From: Antedon bifida
Taxonomy: Eukaryota > Echinodermata > Crinoidea > Comatulida > Antedonidae
Reading direction: 5' to 3'
Assembly: GCA_963402885.1 (NCBI GenBank)
Contig: OY727102.1
Location: 8,308,001-8,372,000 of the forward strand
DNA: 64,000 nt
Under the pieces are notes generated by a model. That model searched no databases, was not told the DNA's origin, and saw only the letters and a program-made list of their open reading frames with translations. Positions 13,530-27,200 of this stretch are shown one piece after another. Every line of letters starts with the position of its first letter. The stretch's first letter is position 1. Made by a program: the position numbers and the translations under genes.

Positions 13530-14875
13530 ATCTTTAACAAATTTGGAGTCGAAATAAAAGACAGGTGCGAAACGGAACTAGCGCCAAAAAGATAATACTG
13601 TAGGTTTATACAGCAGTAGGCCTACCAGCACCTTTTTCTTTCGCCCCACCTGTTAACTGAGCGTGACCAACAGCCATACATGACCTGCACGTAGGAAGCA
13701 TTTCCAGGTACACCAGTGTGACGTGCCTCTCCCACCGAAGTTTTTGGCCTAGCCTACTAGGCCTATAGATAATAATCACTACTTCCTAGCTAGGCCCTAC
13801 TACTACTAGTAATCTATTATTAGCATAGAATTATAAATACCTTGGTTGTACATGGAGTCTACGACTTTTAGCACCCTGCAATCATCATTAATGACCGATT
13901 TATTTACTTCCGAAAACAACAACAAACTGTCCCTTTCTCAACTTTTTTTTTAGAAAGCTTGGCTTCACCATTGGAAACATGATAGAGGGCGCTATTTTAT
14001 TTCCAACCAAAGATAGTTTTTGTTTGTTCCAATGGTTTCCGAGGTAAGTATTATCTACAAGGAGATCTACGGTATAAAACTTTGGGCTGATATGATCTAT
14101 ATAATTCTATACTAAAAAAAACGAACAAAATAATATAACAATACTTCACAAAATAACCGCTTTATTACCACAAAAAAAAAAACCTTGTCTTAGAGACAAA
14201 AATTGACAATTGGTTAAAGCTCAGTTTTTTCAGATAAATCTTTTTTGTTCGACCAATTTTAGTCAAAGTGACATTAAAATTGCATATTCAACAAAAACAA
14301 TTATTTTTCTGGGGGACAAGATGATATTATTTTGATTAAAATTTGCAATATACCGCTATGTAGTTCTGAAAACTGTTAATTTCTCTTCAATATACTGTAC
14401 TTTGATCAGGAAAAAATACCTTCCACAGAACTACATAGTGGTGTGTGGCAAACTTTATATTAACATAGTTATTTTGCCATAAAAACCTCAAATAATATAT
14501 AACTAAATATATAACTAATAATAACAATAACTAACTAATTTCATTTATTTAAATAAAAAACTTTCTTTTTCTGTTAAATCTTCTGTGAATTAAAATTTAA
14601 CAAACCAAAAAATATTTTACACTAACCTACACTGAAATAATTATTTTGAGAGGAGACGCACAAAAGTTTTTTTATAAATCAACTAAAAAATATATTACTG
14701 TGTATAAACTATATCATTTGAGTGAATACATATACACTTACAGTAGAGATTCTCTTTTAAAATTTCTAATTTGTTTAATAATAATATATATATATATATA
14801 TAAATAATAGTTTGGGTTTGCTGAAAAAGATTTTTATAAACAATAAAATATATTATTTAGGAAATGCTGTATTGT
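13530..14875. other. Intergenic, no gene recognised
   Basis: AT-rich with a GC-richer patch at 13560-13760 carrying several AGGCCTA motifs and a (TA)n run near 14787. No exon or element boundaries could be supported. Confidence 0.4.
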
Positions 14876-14984
14876 ACTGTGTATTGTGATTTTTGTATAT
14901 TTTGTAAGATCATTTTAATCCAGACCTTGAATTCCCCCGTGTGGGATGATTAAAGAATTTTGAATTGAATTTTGAATTGAATAC
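14876..14984 (+). mobile_element. LINE 3' tail
   Basis: The sequence GAATTCCCCCGTGTGGGATG followed by a repeated TTTTGAATTGAA tail is the usual 3' end of a CR1/L2-type non-LTR element in invertebrates. No coding part remains. It lies just beyond the 3' end of parkin. Confidence 0.55.
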
Positions 14985-15124
14985 CTTTCTAACCAACTAA
15001 CTTATTTAAATATCGTGGAAAATGGGTTCAGTGGTAAAGCATAAGATCATTCACACCAAATTTGTACAATTTGAATCTGTACCTGATTAAGATTCCGAAT
15101 TCAGAGAAATGGATCAAAAAGTCA

Positions 15125-15130
15125 TTTATT
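15125..15130 (-). terminator. Candidate parkin polyadenylation signal (AATAAA)
   Basis: AATAAA on the minus strand about 155 bases after the parkin stop codon. It is the first canonical signal downstream of the stop. Transcript evidence is absent. Confidence 0.4.
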
Positions 15131-15281
15131 TGGTAAAATCATACAATTTTTTTCTTTTGTCCAATCAGCAGTGAGCATTGCCACCTGATAACCGAATTGC
15201 TTGATGTGAAAGCACACTTAACGCTTTTCCTCAGGGTGCTGGATCAAATCAAGGCGCAATGTGAAAGTAGCTTCAGACAGA

Positions 15282-18200
15282 TCATAAAAAGAAAGGTTCC
15301 TCTCCAAACCAGTGTAACGCCATGCAGTCATTGTTCCAAGCAACACAACACAACCAACACCATGCATATCTACAGTTGACTCTTGGACATTGCATATGCA
15401 TACAACCACCTGTAACACAAAATAGAAAAAATAATCATGAATAGGAATATGGTAGTTAAATATCACAGCTTATAGCTCATAAATACTAGCAAGTATACCT
15501 GCCCTGAGTCAGTTTTAAATGCAGTTTAAAACATCATCTATCAGATTCATACTCTCCCTATATCCTCAGGATTGATTTACAAAACTTTCAGCTCGATCAG
15601 AGCAATTTTGAACTTTACCATTACCTTTGACATCGCATGATCTTGGGTGGCACCCTCTTTGAGATTAATACATGAACCTGATTGGAGCAATTTGAGAATT
15701 TGAAATGAACACTAGTCTCTGAATAAAGCCGGAGAGTAAAGGTGCAGCTCATAATCAAACCCAACATTATTCTTCAATATACCTGGGCAAACAATGTTAC
15801 CCTTTCCCTCTTTGACGACTCCCTTCGCCGAGATCCAGCATAGCTTACAAAGTCAGTTTAACAATATATATAATTACGATTTATAAAACAATATTCATCA
15901 CACGCTCTATACTTAGGATTACTTTATCTCAGCTCGATTGGAGCAGTTTTAAGAAAATGGGCTTGTCTTCAGCATTATGATGCTGTACTCGAGCTGTTTG
16001 ACCGATTTCAACTATTAAAAAAAATTATCGTAGAAGGGGATAGGTAAATGCGAAGCATCCTCGTATTAATGTGTGCAGGTATTTTTCAGCATCGACATTT
16101 CATATCTTTCTTTATTCTGGAAAAGTCATTCAATACATAAGTACTGGTCTCCCATGAGGTCCAGATTTGTGACTTAATTACAAAATTAAAGCATAATATA
16201 TACATATGTAAAAAAAAAATTGTAAAAATCGAATACTAAAATTGCTCTTAAATACTTCTAAATTCATTAATTGATCATTTGCGATTTAATGTGCGATTCA
16301 CCGAATTTTGCCCTTACGTAAATAGATGATGCACCCATGATACACCTCTCCCGGGGGTCGTATATTGTGTCATACAATTGACATAAGAAGGGGTCAGGAG
16401 CTGTGATACTAACCATTTTTTTCAACTGGTGCTTTGCAATTAGGACATGGTTTAGTAGTAGCATGAATGGTTGTTCTGGACGCATTGTCCCACCTAGCTC
16501 TTTCGGCTCTGGCCAAGTCAACCGGGTAGCCATCTACTTGTGTTGGTATATTTTCATTGTTTGTGCAAAAACCATCATGGTATGATAGTCTGCAAGAACG
16601 GCAGAAAACAAACTGAAAAAAAATTTGTACAAATATCATGAGTATATAAATGACATACTTTATCATAGCATAGAAAGGTTATTCCATATCGCATGTGAAC
16701 GGCTCTCAGCTCTGTAGTCTATCAGTAAACAAGTATGGTGTGCCACTCATGCCTTTACTACAATAACTATAACTATTATACTTACAATGTATTACAGAAT
16801 TAGACGTCATTACAATGAAGGCAGTAAAGTTTTAAAGAAGTATGTCTATTTATGTATAAAGTTTTGGTTATGAAAAAGATTTTTATAAAATATTTGTTTT
16901 TGTTTTATGTTTGTTTTACTATTATAAAATAATTTTCATTATTATCAGGTGTATATTTGACTTACGCCACATCCAATATCACCATGCTGTATACATTTAA
17001 GTTTTCGAATATCTTCATCTACAAATATTGCAGAACCACACCCTGGGGCGGGGCACAATACACCTCCATTTTGCAGTACACACTCTTCGGTGGCAAATGA
17101 CTGGTATTTATTGTACTGTGGGACAATATAAATTATTAGGTCAGGTGGAATGGAATTTATTGCAACCCGGTGGCTTATATTTTTCCATATTTCAAATTAA
17201 ATGTATGTTTTAAGTTTTACATTTTATCTATCATAAAAAATTAGATTTTATTGCTAAATTTTAAGTTAGATAAATCGTGTCTGATACCACCAAACTTTGA
17301 AGTTAAAATAAATATAGTGAGGCATTTGATAAATAGGTAAACTGCTTAAAATAACTTGACATGTTTCGAGAAACTATTCTCATCATCAGAACAGAAAATA
17401 ATGCCTAGAGTACTTATATACCAATAGGACAGACAAGGGGGTTTTGATGCACTCGAAGAAGATGTGTAATCTCACTAGAAATAAGGTACTTCCTTTTCTA
17501 TTAAAGATGTTTTAATTAATCTTTCGTCTTTTCATCTCAATGAAAAGCAGGATGACGCCTTAAAATTAGGTCTCACACATTCCATTGTACCACCTAAAAT
17601 TAGCAAATCTGAAATTTATACATGCTTTGAAATTATACATCGTAATGATATTATCATCATAACACCTGACAAAGGAAATGGGGTTGTTATTCTAAATCAT
17701 GATGATTACGCCAATGGTATGTTGGACATTCTAAAGGACTCAACTAAATTTCATTTAATTCACAATGATCCCACAATCACCAGAGAAGGACATTTACAAA
17801 GATTCTTGAGACAATTAAAAAACAATGGGAAAATTGATCAAGTAATTTATAAGAAAATGTATCCCAATGGTTCACAACCCGCTAGAATGTAAGGCTTGCC
17901 TAAAATTCACAGGCGCCGTCCTCCTAATTCTACACCTAAATTTCGACCAATAGTTTCTTCTATTGGAACTATCAATTACAATCTGGCGAAATTTTTGTGC
18001 AAATTACTTATTCCGGTATTACCTACACAATATGTGGCGACATTTGTGAAGGAAATCCAGAATGTTGACTCTTCGTACAAATGTATGGTGTCGTTTGATG
18101 TTCTTAGTTTGTTCACTAACATCCACTGTTTGAATGCATTGACATTGGTGTTGACTATCACTAATGATGTCAATTATAATGAGCTTAAACAAAAGTGATT

Positions 18201-21200
18201 TACGCAAATTATTTTTACTTGCTACCTAACGAAAAAAACCAATTTCATATTCAATGGTGAAATTTATGATTAAATAGACGGTGTGTCAATGCCCCTTTGC
18301 ACCTGTTCTAGCCAATTTATGGGTCAAAAAATGATGCAAATACTTTCTTTGACTTTATTAACGATCAGCAGCCTAACATAAAAGTTCACAATTGAATATG
18401 GTCTTCACAGGTCTCCTCACTAATTTTTTTTTCTTAGAAAATTAGGCTTGTTCGTACTTTGATTAACAGAGTTTACAAAATTGAATAATTCCTGGTCTAG
18501 TTTTAGTAATGGCATTTCCATTCTTAAAACCGTTTAAGTAAGAACTGTTTCCCCCTCAGTATAATTTATGATAATATTTATTGATATCTTAATAATTTTC
18601 TCTCTCCTTGCAATGTTACGTCTGTTGAGTCGATTATTGAACAAAATAAGGTTTTTTTTTAACATGCAATTATTGCAAAGGAGTTACTATTAAATTAGCA
18701 TTGAAATCATTTAAAATTTCAAACTTTTTTAGTCTTAAGGACCCTGTCCCCGATATGTTCCGCTCTCGTGTTGTATATAAATTTAAATGTATGGGATGTA
18801 ATTCCATGTATATTGGTGAAACCAATAGACGGTTATCAATGCGGGTGCGTGAACATTTCAGGGACAAGGCCTCTCACATTTTTCAACATTTGCAGGATTC
18901 ATAACAGTGTAAGGCCCTCGCGAATGCGGAATGCTTCACCATTCTTCTGCAGATTCCGCCTTTAAACTTATGATCAAGCCCTCCACATTGCGTGGAGGAA
19001 ATCTTCCTTTGAACAAACAAATCTATAACTTAGGCGTCACGCTTGCCATATGATTGTTGTCTACGTTTTTTTGTGTTTTATTATGCTAATTACTTCCTCA
19101 TTTACATACAACCTGTCCTATTGGCATATAAGTACTCTAGGCGTTGTTTTCTGTTCTGATGATGAGAATAGTTTCTCTAAACATGTCAAGTTATTTTAAG
19201 GCAGTTTGCCTATTTATCAAATGCCTCACTATATCAATTTTAAGTATTATAAAAAAAAATGTGAATACAAAGAGTTAAACAGAACATTTTTTTAAATCTT
19301 TTATGGGTCTCTCCAATCTTAATTCATTCATTATTGTATGCATATATTTTGGTTTACAATAATTCATTATTATATAATATAATAAAATAATATTATAGAT
19401 CAAGTTAAGGCAGCACACAAACAATATTTTTTTCATAGTACTGTATACAAATACTGCACATACATTACATTAAAATAATATTTATAATGGATAGTGTTTC
19501 AAATAACAGTTACATTTTTTTAACAAGCAATTTCATGAAAAAGAATTCCTTAATAATTATATATTTCTTATCTATCATTCATTTTTTTTACATAATTATT
19601 ATTTATAACATTGATGCTATGTATTTTCTTTCTTTTTTTTCATTCTTTATTTTCAGTTATAAAGAGATTATTTAGCTGTTAGTTGTTTTAATACATTAGC
19701 AAATAAACAGAACATTTTACTCCAAATAACTATTCAATATTTTGGCCCATATTAAAGATAATAACAGAATTGCTGGCTTGATTTAAGATATTTTAATATT
19801 AACTATTGCAATATTAAGGGCATGAATTCTATTCATACTAGTTTATGTTGAGCTTAACAACACACTTGCACATTTCATTCAAAATCAGTTATTATTTTGT
19901 CAATCGTAAGGTGGTTTTAAACAGCACTAAATGAAGAGATATTTACTCTTGAATAGAGTACAAGGCAAGGATATATGCATACTTTTTCCTCTGAAAAGGT
20001 GGAGAAATGTTTGAAATAAAATTTACCTCATCGTGTCCAAGTACTCTAAAGTGGTGTGTTTCTTCTATCAGAGAATTTTCACAGCCAACTGAGAAAAGAA
20101 GATAACTATTAATAATAATAATATCCTGGATTTATATGTTGTGAAACCTAAGCGCTGTACATATTATTACCCCGGTCAATTTTTGGGTCAAATGGAAACA
20201 TATTCCCACAATTTTTTTTCTTAGGCTTTTTCTTTATTTGAAACGGTTTATGAATCTCTATCAGTCAGACAACTTCAATTGCTTATTTTAAGACTGCTTT
20301 GAAAACTGAATGTGCGCTATTTATTATCACTATTTCTAAATTGCAGTTGGACTTGATATGTAAAACAGAATAAGATATTTCAAAGCAAACTAAGGCATTT
20401 AAAAGCCCTCAACATTTTCCCACTACTACCAAGTATTAACAGAAGTCCCAAAAAGCCCTTACAAAGGTAGATGATGAGCTTAGATTACTGTACATACTTC
20501 ACCAGAACAATGTTTTTCCATGCCTTGCAACTATATGTCTTAGGCCAAGTGACGACAGTAGTTTTTACCTATTGCTTACCTGGACAAGGAAGTGAGTAGC
20601 CTATTTCATTGTGTTGGATAAATTGACGTTCATTCAATTTCGTATGGCAGTATAGTTTAAAGCATTCTAAGCAGATCACGTGACTTGATTCACAAGAAAA
20701 TACCAGTACAGGGTCACTAAAATAATATGAAAATGATATTTATAGTGAATTGAATGTATATATTGTAGTAAATTTGTTTACGAAACACAAACCAACTTGG
20801 TTGGCATTTATCAATATTTGCTTACATTTTTGCTTAAGCAGAAATATTTAAGAAGTGCTTAAGCAAACTTAATATTATTTATCAAACCGAGCAGAAAAAT
20901 TGTCTTAGTTAAATTTTACTTTGCGCATGCAAATATTAAACTCCAGAGGGCAGCAAATTATGTCTTAAGACGAAAAATCCTTGCTTACATGTGCGCATCA
21001 GCTTTTTTCTCTTAGCAATGGCTGCGCTATAACATTTTATATCAGCATTCTTCACTCCCAACAAGAGGGCGCATTCTGGTTACTATGTTTTTATTACTTG
21101 AAATACATACGAAAATCATTCGCTCTAAACTTAAATCAAATCAACATCTATTTATTTTTATCAATGACAGCGACCCTTGGCAGCCGATACAGTTAGTTAG

Positions 21201-24200
21201 TAAAGTTAGTCAAATGGGTTGTACCTATCCCAAAAATATTTGTTTTGCTTGTCCAATTTCTAAGCCATCTTACTGAAGATCAATATCATTATTTTAGCGT
21301 CCGTGGTACCACGGAAAATGCACTACCGTAGCCTTTTGAACGTTCAATGTTCCGGCCTATCACACTTGTGTTGTCCAAAAAAGAATTTTTATGTTGCAGA
21401 AATGAGATAAGACAAAATTTTTCGTCTTAAGGCAGGGTTAAGATATAATTACATATAAGTACATACTTTTGCTTAGTATTATTAAAATAAATCTGACATA
21501 AGCAAAATAAAGTATTTAAGGCAAAGTTAAGACGATTTTTTTGCCAGCATTTGTACGGGGAGCGCGTGCAGCGATATCCTTAATCTCGCGATTGTTCTGA
21601 AATCATATGTACATCCCTAATACGTTAATAAAAATAATAAAATATATGGTCCTCGGTCAAGTTGTCCTTTAAGTATATACTTGTATCGATGAAAAATTGA
21701 TTGCTCAATTTTTCCACTTTTTTTCCCAAATTTTTTAACTCAGCTCCGCCTTGATAAAAATAGAGCAGTCAATTTTTCAACTCATGAAATATTTTCACAA
21801 TTCAATGAACATTCATTACTTGTATACCATTGGCTAATGATACTGAATTCATTATACTTACTACACATGATCACAGGTAAGGCATGGTATATCTCTTGTG
21901 TTTGTTTTCACTAAGTGTAGAGCTGGAACGCGACCCCCTTCACTGCCTTGGTGGTTTGCACACTTGAAATAGAATTCCTATAAATAGATAATTTAAAACT
22001 TATCTCATTTTTTTATATACAGTACACTGTATAAAACAAGTTCAGTAACAACTTTACAACTACTTGAGATGCTAATTGGTTTACATTAAACGTTAATTTG
22101 TTACATTTAATGTCACCTCAGTAGTTTGAATACTGTATGTTCAATATAAGTTACTAATCAAAAAATGTTGTTTAAATTACAGTATTCAATAATTTGTTAA
22201 GCAACTCAGTTTTACAAAACCATAGGGTAGAAAAAACTGAAAATGGGAATATTGCAAAATTAAGCAATTTTAAACTCACTGATTTATCTCCATTACAACC
22301 ATCTAATTGACAACATCCTTGAATCTTTCCTGGGGTCAGAACATCTTCCCAACATGTGACGTCCTAAAATCGAGAAAGAACTAGATTAGGTAAATGGTAG
22401 ACAGGGGTCCCAACTTGGAAAATTAGAATACTGGGTAAAATTTATAAAAGCACCACAAAAACAATAAAGGGTGCTAGAATAAAAAAAAAATGTTTTAATA
22501 TAGAGGGCACAATCAACATATCTTGCATCAGCATTTATGCAATGGGTATGCTAGGAGTTTAAACAGAACATACGCCAATATATTGTGTTTTGTTTTGACC
22601 AAAAGGTCTTCAAGTAGTAAAGCTGAAAATATATGTTTATATTCTGTACATTATTGTTAAAACATTGTTAAAATTGTATGTGTGCAAAGCCCTGGAGATG
22701 AAAACCATGTGTTGATCTGGCCCTCTGCAGTTAAATAAAGTTGAATTGAGTTATTTTGTAATTTACCTGAACTCGTTTATTTATATTATTGGGCTCTACC
22801 TCCATGTATTGAGTACTCTATCCATGTGATTTGAATTTATCTATATTTATATATAAACACATCAGGCACAGAACACTAATTCTAAACCGCCCGGTGATAT
22901 ACTGAAATTTAATTAATTAATTTGAAACGATAAAGATGAGGAAATATGTATATAAAACCAGGTCTTCTTTTTAGTGACCCTTAATATTAGGCCAGTACTC
23001 CTACAGGTCATTAACTCAAAAAGTGATTGCAAGATCTTTTACCAAAATGAAAATATAGATAGATATGTGGTCAAGGACCACTCCATTAGATTTTGGAGGC
23101 AATCCTGACTAGGGTCCTGGACCACTTTTTATTATTATTTTTAGACCTGCTAGTGTTAAAAGATAGGAGATAATTTTCAAAAGCCAGCGAGCAGTCTTAA
23201 AGTAACAAGTAAACTGAAATTGCATTTTTCGAGAACTACTACTGTACAAGAGGCAAGAGTTTAATTTGTGACTTGTAATTTTAAAACATAATTTGATTTA
23301 ATGTACAGGTTTTTTGACACAACCTATTTCTTTTCAAATTCACCCATTTGGCGTTACTGTTCTATTGTTAGTTGACTGAAGCTATTGTTAGTTGAAAGGC
23401 TGATTACATAACCATTCACCAAACTCGCATACACATGGTTGTAGTAAAATTAGCCTAATCACACGCAGCATTAGGACACAATCTTTCCCTGAGAAATCTT
23501 ATGTAGTGTCTATTTTACAGTAGGTGGAGGTATGTACTCTTGGAGTGCCGTTTTAGTTTATTGTTGTTTCACACAACAGTTAAATGTTTGTCGTAATGAA
23601 ATTTGTAGCAAATTTTTTGCCTCGTTAATTTCTAGAGTGTATTCCACTCAGTAGGTTTGAGTCTCATGGCAGAGACCTACGAAGCGCAGGGTGTAGTTCC
23701 AGTCTCTCTATCCAGAGACGAGTTTTTACAAGAAATGCATGCCAATTATTTTTTCCATGAACCTGGTTTTCCTCAGGTATAGTCCCACACCCAAAGTTGG
23801 AACAATTTTGTGTTCTAGAGATTATTCCAAAAATACAATAAAATTAAAAAACCAAGAAAAGTTATTTAAATAAAAGAATTACAACACCTGTAAAACTGTA
23901 AATGCTCCTTGTTTACATTTCTGACAACAAACTCTAAGCTTTCCCTGTGTAACTTTACTGCAAGGTTCTTTACAAAATACATAAAAGCATGGTTTCTTCT
24001 TCAAATCTGAAAGAATTAAATCAAATGAAAAAACATGTTATTCAGTTTAATGTAGCCTAGGAATGCCAACATTTTGGGCTTATGTACCTGGAACTGAAAG
24101 CATCTCAACTCAAGTGAATTTAGTTGTGCAAGACTTTTCGAGCAACTTAACCGAACTAGTGTGCAAGTGCTTATGTTGACAATAGAACTGATTGAACTAG

Positions 24201-27200
24201 TCATGGATACCATGCGCAAGGCACAATTTGGAGTTAAATAGGAACCTGTGTGTACTTATATTAATAGTGAACTGGTCACTACTAGTACTAGTCATGGTTA
24301 CTCAAACCGCATACATGACACGATTCAGTTCTGGAAAAAGTAGAAAATGCTCAAAGAAATTCAACTGTGCTTATACTTTGACTAGTGGTCAGTTGCACAA
24401 AGCACTTTTTTCGAGTGAAAGTTAACCAGAATATGATGAAATCGTACATTTGAGAATCATATGCTGTAAAAACATTTGCTCTTGGGCAAGATCAAAAACC
24501 ACCAGCCTACCAAGGATGACCATTGAGCTTGGGCTAATGGCTAGGGTTACATTCAAGCTACAGGTAAGTAGTAGGTACTGCAATAATAACACATTTATAC
24601 TGTAAAATACTAACTTACTGTACTACAATTACCGTAACTGATTGATGCAAAAATCAGTTACTACTTCATAGTACATCTTTCTACTGCCAAGGAGACTTGG
24701 TCACATGTTCAGACATGGTTCCTGTCTGTCATCGGCAATTCAAATCGAACATCGATGTTTTGTTTCCACGGATGTGTTCCAATCGATATGTGCATAGGCG
24801 CATTGACATTCAATTTGATTTGCCGGAATTGGACTGGAACCGTGCAAGAACATGTGTGAAAGATCCTTTAAAGATGGTATTGATAGTATTACAAGCATTC
24901 AGAAGCAACAATACAGTAGGCCTACCCTCATTAGATGACGTCGCTGCTTCTAAATCTGAAAGCCTAGATAAAAGTGATGAGTAGGCTGGTCTATTGTAGT
25001 CATCCCTTTGTGCTTCATCTGTTTTCACATCAACAACTATGTGAATCATACTTCCATCAGGGATTTCACAGTCCTATGCAAATCAATTTTTATGAAAAAT
25101 GCATAACTTTACTTAAATCTGAAGCATACCACAATCATGGTTAAAAATATAATAGGAAATACGCACATTTGTGTGCTTGGAATATAAGGCATATAGACAT
25201 ACCAGTATGGTTGTCTGTCAATGTTTAAACCCGCTGAGAAATTTTGTGCAGTAATATGTCTTCCTGTATATTTTTTCATACTACAAATAAATTTCCGATA
25301 CTGTATTTAAAAACTTTATTATAATATTGTACATTGCATTAAAACACTTGAATAAACTTAACTACATTCAATTTTTCGAATATAATTGCCATTTCTATGG
25401 CAAAATATACAATAAATAAATACTTTATTGGCTGGATATATCTCAATCCTTTCTCACTGAAAGTTGGTACTGTATATATAATAATAATGGTTATTCATAT
25501 TGTAACATGATGATAGTCGGCAATGTGAATAGTTATTTGCCTATACTTTAACAATGCAGTTAACGAACAACTTAATCTCTTGAATGTCCAAGTGTGGTTG
25601 CTCACCGTGTGCAACAAAAATGAGTGCGCAAAACGGAATTGCAGTACGTACACGCATATAAACGATGACGTCATTAAGAGGGAAGCCGATCACTCCGGCC
25701 GCCGTATCAGTTTAGGGCGATGTTATGCACTCCGGGCGCTATTCAATTCGACTTCCTGTGCAAAGGGGCCGTTAGTATGGAGCGCCCATATCTACGTTTT
25801 CTATACTGTTCAGTGTTATAACAAATTCTTAGTGACCAAAAAAATTAAAAGAAAAAAGAATTTAAATGGAACTAGTTGAATATTTATTAGCAACAATTTT
25901 ACTTTTTTCATTAACATTCAAAGAAGTTGGAACTGCTTTATCTTTCAAACTAAACTTAACTTTTTCCTTTCAAATAATCAAATATCTGTCTAATTAATGT
26001 TTGTTATAGTTAATAACAATATTTACAATAATTTTAATTAATTTATTTCAAATAATCAAATATCCGTCTAATTAATGTTTGAATAACAATATTTAATTTC
26101 TTTCTATGTACATTTTATGTTTAATGCTAGTATTACTGTAGGTCTAATCAAATTGTCTGACATTGTGCAAGATAATGCGCGATCCAGCAATCTACAATTT
26201 TTACTGTAAGATAGTGACAAAGTAGTAAATCTTATTTCCATTCCGGGTTTTAATACTAAAACGATGGCCTAAGCACCTTTACTTCTGCTGCCTCTAGCTT
26301 ATGGAATGACTTACCCGCCTCTATTAGGTCGTGTTCTTCCAATTCCACCTTCAAATCTGCCTCATCTTTTCCTTTAGAACTAAGCTCTCATACACTGCGC
26401 CTTTAATCACTTTTCTTTAAATCCATTTAAAGCACATATAGCTATATTGTCACAGAAGACTCCATACAATAACTAATCAGCATGGAAGGAATAAGTATAA
26501 CATAAACTCCACACTCTCCTATTCCTAATAAAGCATAAAACCTGGAATTGTATCAAGAATTAATATATCATTTTTGTACAATCCAATTTACAATGATTTT
26601 ATATTTTAATTTATATGATAAAAATAATGACATATAGGGTACATTGCAATCAATTACATTAATTAATCACATTACAATTAATATACTAGCCTATTACATT
26701 GGATAAAACACATACATTATTTTGTTTTAGCATTAGACCTAATTTAAAACACTTGCGATGTTGTTGCGATCCTGAAAGAGAAAAAATATACTGTATGGGC
26801 AGTTACAAATGTTTATTTTGATTCTCTACAAAAAACGTGTCTCGGTTGTAAAAGACTCATTGGGCGCTCCATAGCTGCGGCCGGAATGAAGCTCGAATGA
26901 ATCGCAGCCGGATTGAAGCGCGGCCGGAGTGATCTGTATTACAGTATTAAAAATCAAGTTAAATACGATCATCCTATCAAATTATACCTTAATATTCAAA
27001 GCATTTAGTAATTCCACTCCTGCAAAAATAACTTTGATAGAATTGTGTTTATTCAAGTCTAGGCCTAGGCGGAATGTCTCCTGGCTCAACACTTTATTCA
27101 GGGGTCCTACAGAGTCTATTTTTGGGGTTTGGGTAGGCCGAGGCCTAGCTTCAGCAGGAGGCCCACTTCCAAATTGAGCAACGATTGCCTTCTTTAATTC

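Larger units (their letters stand above)
17313..19233 (+). mobile_element. Penelope-like retroelement with ~120-bp terminal inverted repeats (copy 1)
   Basis: Terminal segments 17313-17432 and 19113-19233 are inverse complements (both carry TTTGATAAATAGG and the AACATGTC/GACATGTT motif next to a GATGATGAGAATAG block). Between them are Penelope-type reverse transcriptase fragments and a GIY-YIG-type endonuclease fragment. It is inserted in the parkin intron between exons 8 and 9 (human numbering), on the strand opposite to parkin. A second, 5'-truncated copy lies at 47630-48183. Coding parts are interrupted, so the copy is dead. Assignment to Penelope-like elements rests on the motifs in the two pseudogene entries. 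Confidence 0.85.
25688..26934. mobile_element. Candidate TIR element in parkin intron 1
   Basis: Left end GATCACTCCGGCCG and right end CGGCCGGAGTGATC are inverse complements. A second inverted pair lies inside (GTATGGAGCGCCCATA near 25775 and TTGGGCGCTCCATAG near 26860). The GC-rich ends contrast with the AT-rich host intron. No clear target duplication was found. The interior holds an L2-like LINE scrap and a short tandem duplication, and no transposase. Confidence 0.5.

Noticed and set aside
15218-15466. 82-codon minus-strand frame over the last parkin exon
   Set aside because: Wrong frame; the neighbouring frame reads the RING2 GGCMHMQC block and ends at the proper stop.
20780-21560. Possible foldback with TTGCTTAAG-type arms
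   Set aside because: Inverted similarity is short and patchy when traced base by base.
23640-23830. Possible SINE (GGTTTGAGTCTC box-B-like)
   Set aside because: Box A and boundaries could not be found; evidence too weak to list.
24697-24984. 95-codon plus-strand frame
   Set aside because: Antisense shadow of parkin exon 3 and its flank.
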